Notes under the pieces: generated by a model | Told to the model about the DNA's origin: nothing | The model's database searches: none | The model's input: the letters and a program-made list of their open reading frames with translations, nothing else | Position numbers and translations under genes: made by a program | In this document: in pieces, positions 7,573 through 14,969 of the stretch | Layout: each line of letters starts with the position of its first letter | Numbering within the stretch: the stretch's first letter is position 1 | Origin: Blastocatellia bacterium | GTDB lineage: Bacteria > Acidobacteriota > Blastocatellia > HR10 > J050 | Direction: 5' to 3' | DNA length: 33,731 nucleotides | NCBI GenBank assembly: GCA_025054955.1 | Contig: JANWZE010000005.1 | Coordinates: 1 to 33,731, forward strand

Positions 7573-8451
7573 TTATCTTTCAAACGAGATCGCCTCACGT
7601 TTACTCCCTTGGATCACTTCCACCGTTGGACCTTTTGGTTTGGGTATCTCCACTTGAGCTGGCTCCACCTTCTTGACCGGCTTTGGCTGCGGGTCTTCAA
7701 TCAGCTCATTAGAGACAGGCCGCGGCGGCGGAGCCATCTGCGGGAAGGCGCCGCTGCCGAACAGCTTTGGCGTGGTGATCCCAGCCGTTTGCACTTGTTC
7801 GTTATCGGTTGAGTTACGCATGACCAGTTGCAGCTTGCCGGCCGTGCTGGCCAGGGCCAGCGCTTCGGCTTGCTCCGGCGTCACCAATAAAGAAACGGTC
7901 CGAACTTCTATAGGCCCGCCGTCCCGACCGCTTTCGACCTGTTTGCCACTGGCCAAGACTTTGACGCCTTGCAAGATGATCCGCGAGGTGGATTGGTTCA
8001 TGCCATTATCCATCACCGTGGCCACCACATCAACAAGACTGCCCGGCGCAATGAAACCGGAGACGCCGATCACCTCGTCAACTTTGACGGACATGGCTCG
8101 CATGCCTTCGGGGATCAACGCCTGCACGCCGGGGCCTGACCCTTCGGCCGCCAAACGTGACACCAGAATCGCTTCACCAATGGCTACTTCAGCCAGTGAG
8201 ACGCGGTTGACGACTTTGCCTAAATCCGTGATCGTGCCTTCCGGCAAACTGCTTTTGAGCCGGTCTTCCAGCTTGACCATCTCCGGCGTAATGCGTTGCC
8301 CTAAGCTGATCGGGTTGACAGCCACAACCACCTTGACCATTTCGCCAGTGAACCTGTTGCTGCCACTCTTTATCACGCGATTGACCATATAGGCCGTGAA
8401 CCCGCCGAAGACCAGCGCGAGCCCTAGCACGACGAGTGCCTTTTTGTTCAT
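7573..8451 (-). CDS. cpaB: Flp pilus assembly protein CpaB
   Basis: This is a 292-residue periplasmic or membrane-anchored protein of the CpaB/RcpC family, thought to support secretin assembly. An N-terminal anchor (ALVVLGLALVFGGFTAYMVN) precedes a SAF domain near residues 40-110 (VVVAVNPISLGQRITPEMVK, VNRVSLAEVAIGEAILVSRL). A CpaB C-terminal domain follows (GFIAPGSLVDVVATVMDNGM, VSLLVTPEQAEALALA). The C-terminal tail is Pro/Lys-rich. The start ATG 8451 lies 34 nt after the prepilin peptidase stop, with GGAGAG upstream. Position between tadV/cpaA and the secretin is canonical. Confidence 0.95.
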   Translation of the reverse strand: MNKKALVVLGLALVFGGFTAYMVNRVIKSGSNRFTGEMVKVVVAVNPISLGQRITPEMVKLEDRLKSSLPEGTITDLGKVVNRVSLAEVAIGEAILVSRLAAEGSGPGVQALIPEGMRAMSVKVDEVIGVSGFIAPGSLVDVVATVMDNGMNQSTSRIILQGVKVLASGKQVESGRDGGPIEVRTVSLLVTPEQAEALALASTAGKLQLVMRNSTDNEQVQTAGITTPKLFGSGAFPQMAPPPRPVSNELIEDPQPKPVKKVEPAQVEIPKPKGPTVEVIQGSKREAISFER

Positions 8452-8485
8452 AATCAGTCTCTCCTTGATATACTCCTGAGGCCGG

Positions 8486-8947
8486 CTATCTGCTCAGCAG
8501 CGAGCCAACCGTCACCACTAATGTCCCGACGGATAACGCAACACCGTATGGAACCGTCACGGGACGATCTCCGGTGGCGGCCTGACGCCACAAAGCGATC
8601 AAACATTGAATCGCTCCTACGCCAGCCGCCACGATAAACACCACAAACACGCCAGCAGCGCCGACAATGCTGCCGACAGCGGCAATGAACTTGACGTCGC
8701 CACCCCCGATGCCGCCCTTCGCATACGGGATCAACATCGGCAACAAGATCAACCCAGCGCCCAATGCAACACCGCCTAAGCTGATCCACAGCCCGTGCCC
8801 GCCGCTTTTGACGAAATGATGGGAGAGTCCAAACAGTGCCACTGCACCAGTCAACCAGTTGGGGATGCGCCGTGTCCGAAGATCGGTGTACCCAGCAATC
8901 ACGGCTGCTGCAACTAAGACCACAACGGGTATCGTCATAACTCTCAT
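8486..8947 (-). CDS. cpaA: Prepilin peptidase (CpaA/TadV, family A24)
   Basis: This is a short type IV prepilin peptidase of about 153 residues that cleaves the Flp leader at the inner membrane. The aspartate sites are visible: YTDLRTRRIPNWLTG in the first loop and KGGIGGGDVKFIAAVG (GGGD) further on. Several membrane helices alternate with these. The N-terminus is uncertain. ATG 8947 and ATG 8938 are close together, and 8938 has a GAGAG just upstream. A longer in-frame extension to 9079 lacks hydrophobic character and is rejected. The small size, with no methyltransferase domain, is typical of TadV. The gene starts the cpaA-cpaB-secretin series. Confidence 0.9.
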   Translation of the reverse strand: MRVMTIPVVVLVAAAVIAGYTDLRTRRIPNWLTGAVALFGLSHHFVKSGGHGLWISLGGVALGAGLILLPMLIPYAKGGIGGGDVKFIAAVGSIVGAAGVFVVFIVAAGVGAIQCLIALWRQAATGDRPVTVPYGVALSVGTLVVTVGSLLSR

Positions 8948-9221
8948 CCCTGCATGAACGATCCTATGAATGACCATGTTGTGGCTCGTGCGGGCAGCCG
9001 TCCAAGCCCGAATCCACCAGAGACCCACTGCATTTGACGACACCACACACCACTGGTCACTTCCCACCAAATTCCTCATGCACTCTTTAATTTCTAAACC
9101 GACTCAACCGCCAATAATGTTTGGCTGCCTTTTCCACTGATCAGTTAGCAATCCGCGTACCAGCCCGCTCCAGTGGTCGCGCCGCAGATGGCGAGCCAAT
9201 GCATAACCAATGAAGACGATA

Positions 9222-9233
9222 GTAGTTAACTAC
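9222..9233. repeat. 12-bp perfect palindrome
   Basis: GTAGTTAACTAC is self-complementary. It sits in the 428-nt gap between the glycosyltransferase stop and the prepilin peptidase start, upstream of the latter. An operator is possible, but chance occurrence is not excluded. Confidence 0.3.
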
Positions 9234-9282
9234 CTCACGCTTGCCGAGCAAGCGCGATGGTCTGGGCCAATTCTTTTCAGGC

Positions 9283-9333
9283 TTGAAACCGGGTTTTCAG
9301 CGCGTTGAAGCAGCTATTTCAACTGGGAAACGG
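9283..9333. repeat. Family C dyad element, copy C1
   Basis: The words TTGAAA, TTTTCAGCGCG, TTGAAGCAGC and TATTTCAA are spaced about 11 nt apart. The outer TTGAAA/TTTCAA and inner TTTCA/TTGAA pairs would fold as nested hairpins. It aligns with C2 and C3. It lies about 340 nt upstream of the prepilin peptidase start. The rest of the 8948-9375 gap shows nothing else except the palindrome at 9222. Confidence 0.55.
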
Positions 9334-9375
9334 GGGATAATCTTTCGCACAGAAGAGAGGAGCGAGGATAGCGAT

Positions 9376-10185
9376 TCATCGCGACATTGGCTCACTCGTC
9401 AACGAATCAATCACCCATGTCTCACTCGTTGAGATCAGGCGATCATAGACGCCCATGAGGTCATACCAGCGAATCTTGAGCAGCTCGGCAGCCATCTTCA
9501 ACGAATCACGAACCATCCGCACGCGACTTCCTTCAACGTGATTCCAGACCACCGGCATCTCAACCGTCCGCAATCCGAGTCGTTTGGCCATGAATAGCAC
9601 CTCGACATCAAAGCCGAAGCCATGTATTTGCTGCTGCCCGAAAATGGGCAAGATGGCATCACGTCGAAATGCTTTGAAACCACATTGCGTATCTTTGAAG
9701 GTCAATCCGATCACCAGCCGCATGAACCAATTGAACAAGCGACCTGCCCACTCACGCCCGCGCGACTGGCGCTGCCCAATCAATCGCCGATTCAAGGCAC
9801 GCGAACCAATGACCACATCGCAAACGCCTTTCTCAATCGGGCCAATCAGCTTCGGCAGCTCGCTGATCGGCGCCGAAAGATCAGCATCGGTGAATGCCAC
9901 AATAGAGCCGCGCGCATGCAAAACGCCGGTCCTCACGCTGGCTCCCTTGCCGGCATTCTTGCCATGCGACAGCAGCGTCAGCGGCACAGAACCGTCACAC
10001 CGCTGTCGGGCAAATTGCCGGACCAGCTCAGCCGTCCCATCTGTTGAGCCATCGTCTACGACAATGATCTCGCTCGCCCACGTCTGCTGACTCAAATAGT
10101 TCAGAACCTGATCAAGCCCGCTGCCGAGGCGCGCTGACTCGTTATAAGCGGGGATGATCACCGATACTGAAATAGGCGCTGTCAT
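9376..10185 (-). CDS. Family 2 glycosyltransferase, polyprenyl/dolichyl-phosphate glycosyltransferase-like
   Basis: This is a 269-residue GT-A glycosyltransferase. Visible motifs are the nucleotide-binding start VSVIIPAYNESARLGSGL, IIVVDDGSTDGT, the metal-binding FTDADLSAPISELPKL, and DTQCGFKAFRRDAI, which is typical of dolichyl-phosphate glucosyl/mannosyl synthases. No C-terminal membrane domain is present, so it resembles the compact ALG5/DPM1 type. The likely reaction is transfer of a sugar from a nucleotide sugar to a polyprenyl phosphate at the cytoplasmic side of the membrane. It sits between flp and the prepilin peptidase on the same strand. A role in glycosylating pilin or other surface material is inference. 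The ribosome-binding site is weak. Confidence 0.88.
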   Translation of the reverse strand: MTAPISVSVIIPAYNESARLGSGLDQVLNYLSQQTWASEIIVVDDGSTDGTAELVRQFARQRCDGSVPLTLLSHGKNAGKGASVRTGVLHARGSIVAFTDADLSAPISELPKLIGPIEKGVCDVVIGSRALNRRLIGQRQSRGREWAGRLFNWFMRLVIGLTFKDTQCGFKAFRRDAILPIFGQQQIHGFGFDVEVLFMAKRLGLRTVEMPVVWNHVEGSRVRMVRDSLKMAAELLKIRWYDLMGVYDRLISTSETWVIDSLTSEPMSR

Positions 10186-10211
10186 ACGCTACCGAGCAAC
10201 GCCAGGCAAAG

Positions 10212-10257
10212 CATGAAAAAATATGGGCTGTGATCCGCAGCGAACGGATAACAGCCC
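10212..10257 (-). terminator. Intrinsic terminator downstream of flp
   Basis: On the minus strand the stem GGGCTGTTATCCG pairs with CGGATCACAGCCC across the loop TTCGCTG, with one mismatch, and is followed by ATATTTTTTC. Stem plus U-run is the classic Rho-independent form. It lies about 80 nt after the pilin stop and before the glycosyltransferase gene. Confidence 0.85.
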
Positions 10258-10337
10258 GAAATCAAGGTACAGGAGGAGAGAGGCCACATGCACCGGGTTG
10301 AGCCCGCCGATGGCACTATCTCAGTTTTAGTTAGCTC

Positions 10338-10517
10338 TTAGCTACCCTGCAGGTTTGTGGTGATGGTGGAGAACACGGTCGTGATCTGTCCACCCAACGC
10401 CGTCAACGCACCCACAGCGACGATGCTAACCAGAACCAGGATCAATGCATACTCGGCTAGACCCTGTCCCTCATCATCCGTGATGAAGTTGTACAACTTT
10501 GTAACGATGTTCAACAT
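10338..10517 (-). CDS. flp: Flp-type pilin (Flp/Fap family)
   Basis: This is a 59-residue prepilin, the structural subunit of the Tad pilus. Start ATG 10517 has GGAGGG 3-8 nt upstream. The leader MLNIVTKLYNFITDDEG ends in the Gly cleaved by the TadV/CpaA peptidase, with mature protein starting QGLAEY. Glu+5 and Tyr+6 are the Flp hallmarks. A hydrophobic helix (ALILVLVSIVAVGALTALGG) and a short Thr/Ser-rich tail follow. It is the first gene of the tad locus and is followed by its own terminator, which suits high pilin output. The size is normal for the family. Confidence 0.96.
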   Translation of the reverse strand: MLNIVTKLYNFITDDEGQGLAEYALILVLVSIVAVGALTALGGQITTVFSTITTNLQGS

Positions 10518-10802
10518 AGTCCCTCCAAATTTGGTTCTTTGGTTGGAAGGTCGCGAGTGATTCACGGGATCTGCATGTGACTCGCGCTATCGAATGATCG
10601 CTGTCGCTTGCCGCATTAACCACTTCCCTACTACGAATCACCTCATGACTTTCCACCGTTGCTGTGAGCAACTGTTGTGCCGCAACGCTCGCCACGCAGC
10701 GCGCAGATAGGAAATTGGCTGATAATTAACGTCCCACCAATAACTTATTTTGCCTCTACCGGTCTACCTTTCGAGGCATTGCTTGCAACCCGCTCGTCTC
10801 AG

Positions 10803-10852
10803 CTATGAAATAGCTGATTCAGCGCGTGAATGCTCTATTTCATTCATGAATG
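10803..10852. repeat. Family C dyad element, copy C2
   Basis: CTATGAAATAGC, TGATTCAGCGCG, TGAATGC, TCTATTTCA and TTCATGAATGAG follow in series. The outer TGAAATAG/CTATTTCA (8 bp) and inner ATTCA/TGAAT (5 bp around GCGCG) pairs give nested hairpins. It lies about 290 nt upstream of flp in a 551-nt gap (10518-11068) that also holds repeat A7 and presumably the tad promoter. I could not place a convincing -35/-10 there. Confidence 0.55.
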
Positions 10853-10865
10853 AGTCTTAGAAACT

Positions 10866-11025
10866 CCCTGCGGGGAAATCCGAAATCCCAAGCCCTCTTC
10901 GAGGGAAATCCGAAGCACGAAATCCCAAATCCGAAACGTTTCGGATTTCGTGCTTCGGATTTCGGATTTCCCTCGAAGATGGTTTTCGAATTTCGGATTT
11001 GGGATTTCGGATTTCCCTATAGGGG
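10866..11025. repeat. Family A palindromic element, copy A7 (compound)
   Basis: A CCCTGCGGGG cap and short arm are joined to a second cap CCCTCTTCGAGGG. AAATCCGAAGCACG arms and the exact centre CCGAAACGTTTCGG follow, then a right cap CCCTCGAAGATGG, another arm and a third cap CCCTATAGGGG. It looks like one full element with extra half-units on either side. It lies in the divergent gap between flp and the toroid gene. Confidence 0.9.
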
Positions 11026-11068
11026 TACGGCATAGCAGTTGCATCCTTCAGTTAACCTGGTGTTGACC

Positions 11069-12085
11069 ATGAGACAACGTATTGACGCAGCGCGAACGTT
11101 TCTGCTTCAGGCACAGCAGCCAGATGGCGGCTGGCCGTATCGGATGAATGGGCAACCTTCGCCCGAACCCACCTGCTACAGCTTACTGGCCCTGATGGCG
11201 ACCAACCACGAACGCATGCACAAGCCAACGCTGCTGCAACAGAGGCTTGGCAGGGGCATGGGTTGGTTGCTGGCCAGACGCAACGCGGATGGAGCCTTGA
11301 CACTGCTCGGAGATAACGAACCACATTGGAGCACAGCGTTGTTTGTGGTGACGGCGCTACGTCTTCAATCAGCGCCCAGAACCCTCTTCGAGGGAAATCT
11401 GAAGCCCTCTTCGAGGGAAATCCGAAATCCCAAATCCGAAATCCAAAACGTTTCGGACTTGGGATTTCGTGCTTCGGATTTCCCCGCAGGGGCGCAGGGG
11501 CTGTTGCACCAGCAGAGCGTCCAGTGGCTGCTTTCCTGGTATGGCAACACATCGCCACCACGTGAGGTCGTGACATTGAACGGTCAACTGCGCGGCTGGC
11601 CGTGGATCAGCGATACATTCAGTTGGGTCGAACCAACCAGTTATGCCGTGTTGGCCCTGAAGCTGGCCGGTTACCGAACGCACTGGCGTGTCCGTGAGGC
11701 TGAAGAGCTGCTACTGGATCGAGCGTGTGAAGCAGGCGGGTGGAACTATGGCAATCGAATTGTCTTGGGACGAGGGCTAATGCCCTTCCCTGTGCCGACG
11801 GCCATGGCCGTGCTGGCGCTACAAGATGCTCCGTCGGCGCGCCAACGTGTCGAGCAGGCGCTAGCGTTTCTGCAACGCGAAGTCAGCCAGCATCCCTCAA
11901 CGCTCTCACTGGCATTGAGCATTCATTGCTTCCATATCTTCAACTGGCCCATGCAGGAGTTTGTCAACCGGCTGGCACAGCGACAAAGCGCCGACGGAAG
12001 CTGGCGGCAATCAGTCCATCTCACAGCATTGGCCACATTGGCGCTTCAGTGCGCCACAGGAGGATTCAATGCTTTCAAACTGTAA
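11069..12085 (+). CDS. Prenyltransferase/terpene-cyclase-like alpha/alpha-toroid protein with an in-frame repeat insertion
   Basis: This is a 338-residue protein with the repeats of the squalene cyclase/prenyltransferase fold. QW-like motifs are visible at QQPDGGWPYR near the N-terminus, RNADGALTLL, CEAGGWNYGN and QSADGSWRQS near the C-terminus. True cyclases are about twice as long and carry DXDD, which I do not see, so catalysis is unproven. About 39 residues in the middle (from TLFEGNLKPSSREIRNPKSE to FPAGAQG) are encoded by repeat A8 and interrupt the fold between two helices. ATG 11069 was chosen; a TTG at 11039 is the alternative. The stop overlaps the start of the DUF362 gene by 17 nt, so the two are coupled. 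Confidence 0.78.
   Translation: MRQRIDAARTFLLQAQQPDGGWPYRMNGQPSPEPTCYSLLALMATNHERMHKPTLLQQRLGRGMGWLLARRNADGALTLLGDNEPHWSTALFVVTALRLQSAPRTLFEGNLKPSSREIRNPKSEIQNVSDLGFRASDFPAGAQGLLHQQSVQWLLSWYGNTSPPREVVTLNGQLRGWPWISDTFSWVEPTSYAVLALKLAGYRTHWRVREAEELLLDRACEAGGWNYGNRIVLGRGLMPFPVPTAMAVLALQDAPSARQRVEQALAFLQREVSQHPSTLSLALSIHCFHIFNWPMQEFVNRLAQRQSADGSWRQSVHLTALATLALQCATGGFNAFKL
11382..11500. repeat. Family A element, copy A8, in frame inside the toroid gene
   Basis: Two successive CCCTCTTCGAGGG-capped starts precede AAATCCGAAATCCC arms and the centre AAACGTTTCGG. The right cap is CCCCGCAGGGG, followed by a GCAGGGG echo. It lies wholly inside the coding sequence and the reading frame stays open through it. 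The length is about 117 nt, a multiple of three. Confidence 0.9.
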
Positions 12086-13238
12086 GAACAACAAAACCGC
12101 AGAACCCTCTTCGAGGGAAATCCGAAATCCCAAATCCGAAATCCGAAACGTTTGGGATTTCGAATTTCGTGCTTCGGATTTCCCCGCAGGGGTTCGGGAT
12201 TTCCATCGAGGAGGGCAAAGAGGGGCTCTGACACGCCGAGGCTTCCTCGGCACAGTGGCTGCGGCGACGGGCGGGGTGGCGCTCGGCGGGTTGGGGCTTG
12301 CGTGGCAGAACCGGCGGCGTCAACCACCAGCCCGCGTCACTATTCTGAAAGCAACTTCCTACACGGATGATTTGAGCGATCTGATCCGTCGTGGCTTGCA
12401 ACACTATCCCCATGTGCTGCAGCGTGTGAAAGGTGGACGTGTTGTCCTGAAACCAAACATGGTCGAGTATTATGAAGCGCATCGCGTCAACACGAATCCA
12501 CTGGTGGTCGCAGCGGCGATTGACGCCTTCCGCGCCGCCGGCGCCGGTCAGGTCATCGTGGCCGAAGGACCTGGTCACCGGCGCGACACCGAAGCGCTGC
12601 TGGAACAAACCGGGTTGGATGAAGTTCTCATACACGAGAAAGCGCCGTTCGTTGATCTCAATCACGATTCGATCCACCCTGTCCCGCTCTCGGTCAATTA
12701 CACCAAATTGGGGCGGCTGTTTCTGCCCGCTACAATTCTCGGTGCCGACCTCGTGGTCTCTATGCCGAAGCTGAAAACTCATCACTGGGCTGGCTTCACG
12801 CTCTCGCTCAAGAATATGTTCGGCGTCGTTCCGGGCGTCAAATACGGTTGGCCGAAGAACCTGCTGCATTGGCGCGGCATTCACGAGAGCGTTGTTGACA
12901 TCAACCTGACAGTGCAACCTGGATTCGCCATTATTGACGGCATTGAAGGGATGGAAGGCGATGGCCCGCTGTTTGGCGAGACGGTGCACGCCGGCGTCCT
13001 CATCATGGGAGACAACCTAGCTGCTGTGGACGCGACCGGCGCTCGCGTCATGGGACTCTACCCCGAACACGTGCCCTACATGCAAATGATCACGCAGCAT
13101 GGCGGCACGGTTCACGAAAGTCGCATTGAACAATGTGGCGAACCGATTGCCGCTGTTCGCCAAGATTTCAGCGTGGTGGATTACTTGGCCATTCTCAAGC
13201 AACCACCGCCGCTGATGGCCTCCATCAAGGGCCTGTAG
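12069..13238 (+). CDS. Tat-exported DUF362 domain protein with repeat-encoded N-terminal extension
   Basis: This is a 389-residue protein. ATG 12069 has AGGAGG 5 nt upstream and overlaps the toroid gene. Residues 1-13 are unique. Residues 14-50 or so come from repeat A9. The twin-arginine motif TRRGFLGTVAAATGG begins at about residue 55, so the exported signal starts unusually far from the initiator. The mature region matches DUF362: VVLKPNMVEYYE, VIVAEGPGHRRDTEALLEQT, VSMPKLKTHHWAGFTLSLKN, and FAIIDGIEGMEGDGP. DUF362 proteins are of unknown reaction; some carry iron-sulfur clusters, but no four-Cys ferredoxin motif is visible here. A folded-export route suggests a cofactor. A later start inside the repeat cannot be excluded. 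Confidence 0.82.
   Translation: MLSNCKNNKTAEPSSREIRNPKSEIRNVWDFEFRASDFPAGVRDFHRGGQRGALTRRGFLGTVAAATGGVALGGLGLAWQNRRRQPPARVTILKATSYTDDLSDLIRRGLQHYPHVLQRVKGGRVVLKPNMVEYYEAHRVNTNPLVVAAAIDAFRAAGAGQVIVAEGPGHRRDTEALLEQTGLDEVLIHEKAPFVDLNHDSIHPVPLSVNYTKLGRLFLPATILGADLVVSMPKLKTHHWAGFTLSLKNMFGVVPGVKYGWPKNLLHWRGIHESVVDINLTVQPGFAIIDGIEGMEGDGPLFGETVHAGVLIMGDNLAAVDATGARVMGLYPEHVPYMQMITQHGGTVHESRIEQCGEPIAAVRQDFSVVDYLAILKQPPPLMASIKGL
12105..12215. repeat. Family A element, copy A9, in frame at the start of the DUF362 gene
   Basis: The cap CCCTCTTCGAGGG, AAATCCGAAATCCC arms, centre AAACGTTTGGG and right cap CCCCGCAGGGG are followed by a decayed second cap (CATCGAGGAGGG). It starts 20 nt after the toroid stop and lies between the DUF362 start codon and its Tat motif, with the frame open. 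Confidence 0.9.
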
Positions 13239-13271
13239 CCATCAGCGGCGGCTTCACCCGAGCGGCTGCCT

Positions 13272-14945
13272 ATGAGCGTGAAACTTCCGATAGACTATCA
13301 CCCGCCGGCTCGACCGGTCGGCATGCTGAGCATGACCGAGGCGCGCGCGGCTTTGATGCCGCATCGTCACACGGCTGTTCACGATCTGGCAGTTCAACGA
13401 TTGCTAGCGATCGTCGCTGCCCTCATAGCCATCCTATCGGTCTACACGATGCGCATCGCTGATCCTGATCTGTGGGGTCATCTGCGCTACGGCCGCTTGT
13501 TTTGGGAGAAGGGCAGCGTGCGCGTTGCCGATCCATTTGCCTTCACCTCAGCCGGGCTCACTTGGCACACCCATGAATACCTGTCGCAGATACTGCTCTG
13601 GCTCAGTTATGCTCAGGCCGGAGTTGTGGGTTTGATTCTTCTTAAGTGCGTCGTTGGAGGCGTGACCGTCTACGTGCTGTATCGCACCATCAGACTGGGC
13701 AGCGATGATGCGCCGTTGTGGGCGCCGATTCTGATGTTGACAGCGAGCTTGGTGAGTCGCTTTTTTCTGTTTCGCCCGCAAATTTTCACCTTCTTATTTT
13801 TCGCGATCTTTCTGCTGATTCTGCTGCGTCATACGTTCAGTCAGAAAACGCACCTGTGGGTCTTACCTCCCCTGCTGGCGCTCTGGGCAAACCTGCATGG
13901 AGGATTCATAGCCGGCATCGGCGCCGTCGGCCTTGTGCTGGCTTTGTGCCTCCTGCAAAGTTATCACTACCACCGTTGGAATCTGCGAGCCATCTGGCGT
14001 GATACACGGCCGCTCGCCGTTCTGTTGGCAGCCTGCGTGGCAGCCAGTTTGCTGACGCCGTCAGGCTGGCGAATATGGCCTTACCTGTTGACCGAATTGA
14101 CAAACCCATATAACCGCCGCTTCATTCGAGAATGGCAGCCGATTGATCTGACCGCGCCGGGTTGGTCAGGCGCCTGTTTCATGCTGCTGGCCGCGCTGCT
14201 CATAGCGGCGTGGGGCTTGGCGCAACGCCGCGTAGCAACGATTGCCGGGCTCCGCCCGTGGCACTGGCTATTAAGCTGCCTGCCGCTGAGCGTGATGGCG
14301 TTTGCCTCGGAGCGTCACATTCCGCTAGCGACGCTTTGGATCGCGCCGGTGTTAGCGTTGTTAGCCCAAGCCGCGTGGAACGCCAGACCTGCCCGGAGCG
14401 CGATGAATGTGGGATTGCTGCTAGCCACCTGTGTCATGAGTATGCCGGCAATTTTCGGCGCCATCATCACCGTCGCGGACCCTTGGCCACGCATTCGCTT
14501 GACGGTTGATTCGCTCGGCGCAGAACACCCAATGGGCGCTGTCGCTTTCATGCGCGTCAACAGGCTTCAGGGGCGCGTTTATACGCCGCCGTGGTGGGGC
14601 AGCTACCTGACGTGGGAGTTGTACCCGGACGTGCTCGTCTCCAGTGACAACCGCCATGTGACGTTGTTTCCGCTTGAACTGGTCGGCGAGCATCAGCGGT
14701 TCTACAACCTGGAGCAGGCTGACGTGGAGGCGCCGCTCAGTCGCGCGAGCGATTTTCTGTTGATGCCCGCGAGCACTCCGATCCTGCCGCGTGTGCGCGC
14801 AGATCGGCGCTGGACGGCCATCTACGATGACGGCCAAGCCATCTTGTTCGTGCGGGCTGATGAGGATCACGCCCACATCCTACGCCGCCATCGAACGGGT
14901 CAATTGCAACAGCCTCAGGAGCCACCACCGGTGTGGTTCCAATAA
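13272..14945 (+). CDS. Polytopic membrane protein, glycosyltransferase-like (GT-C fold suspected)
   Basis: This is a 557-residue inner-membrane protein with about ten or more hydrophobic helices up to residue 400, then a soluble C-terminal domain of about 140 residues. Helix 1 is followed by the loop motif RIADPDLWGHLRYGRLFWEK and then DPFAFTSAGLTWHTHEYLSQ. This acidic first loop with a W/H-E pattern is typical of large, poorly characterised membrane proteins resembling lipid-linked-sugar glycosyltransferases. Its donor and acceptor cannot be told from sequence. It follows DUF362 by 33 nt on the same strand and precedes the beta-propeller gene by 24 nt, so one operon from 11069 to 16097 is likely. 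Confidence 0.72.
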   Translation: MSVKLPIDYHPPARPVGMLSMTEARAALMPHRHTAVHDLAVQRLLAIVAALIAILSVYTMRIADPDLWGHLRYGRLFWEKGSVRVADPFAFTSAGLTWHTHEYLSQILLWLSYAQAGVVGLILLKCVVGGVTVYVLYRTIRLGSDDAPLWAPILMLTASLVSRFFLFRPQIFTFLFFAIFLLILLRHTFSQKTHLWVLPPLLALWANLHGGFIAGIGAVGLVLALCLLQSYHYHRWNLRAIWRDTRPLAVLLAACVAASLLTPSGWRIWPYLLTELTNPYNRRFIREWQPIDLTAPGWSGACFMLLAALLIAAWGLAQRRVATIAGLRPWHWLLSCLPLSVMAFASERHIPLATLWIAPVLALLAQAAWNARPARSAMNVGLLLATCVMSMPAIFGAIITVADPWPRIRLTVDSLGAEHPMGAVAFMRVNRLQGRVYTPPWWGSYLTWELYPDVLVSSDNRHVTLFPLELVGEHQRFYNLEQADVEAPLSRASDFLLMPASTPILPRVRADRRWTAIYDDGQAILFVRADEDHAHILRRHRTGQLQQPQEPPPVWFQ

Positions 14946-14969
14946 CATCTCTCGGTTAGGAGCAAGACT

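Noticed and set aside
8948-9079. Longer N-terminus for the prepilin peptidase
   Set aside because: The extension is not hydrophobic and does not resemble the family, and a better start lies at 8947 or 8938.
10518-10802. Sigma-70 or sigma-54 promoter for flp
   Set aside because: I found no convincing -35/-10 or GG-N10-GC pair, so no promoter is called.
10844-11044. Small ORFs across repeat A7
   Set aside because: They are repeat translations without a plausible ribosome-binding site or independent sequence.
11041-11068. Start at TTG 11039 for the toroid gene
   Set aside because: ATG 11069 gives a protein starting at the first fold helix, and no strong ribosome-binding site supports the TTG.
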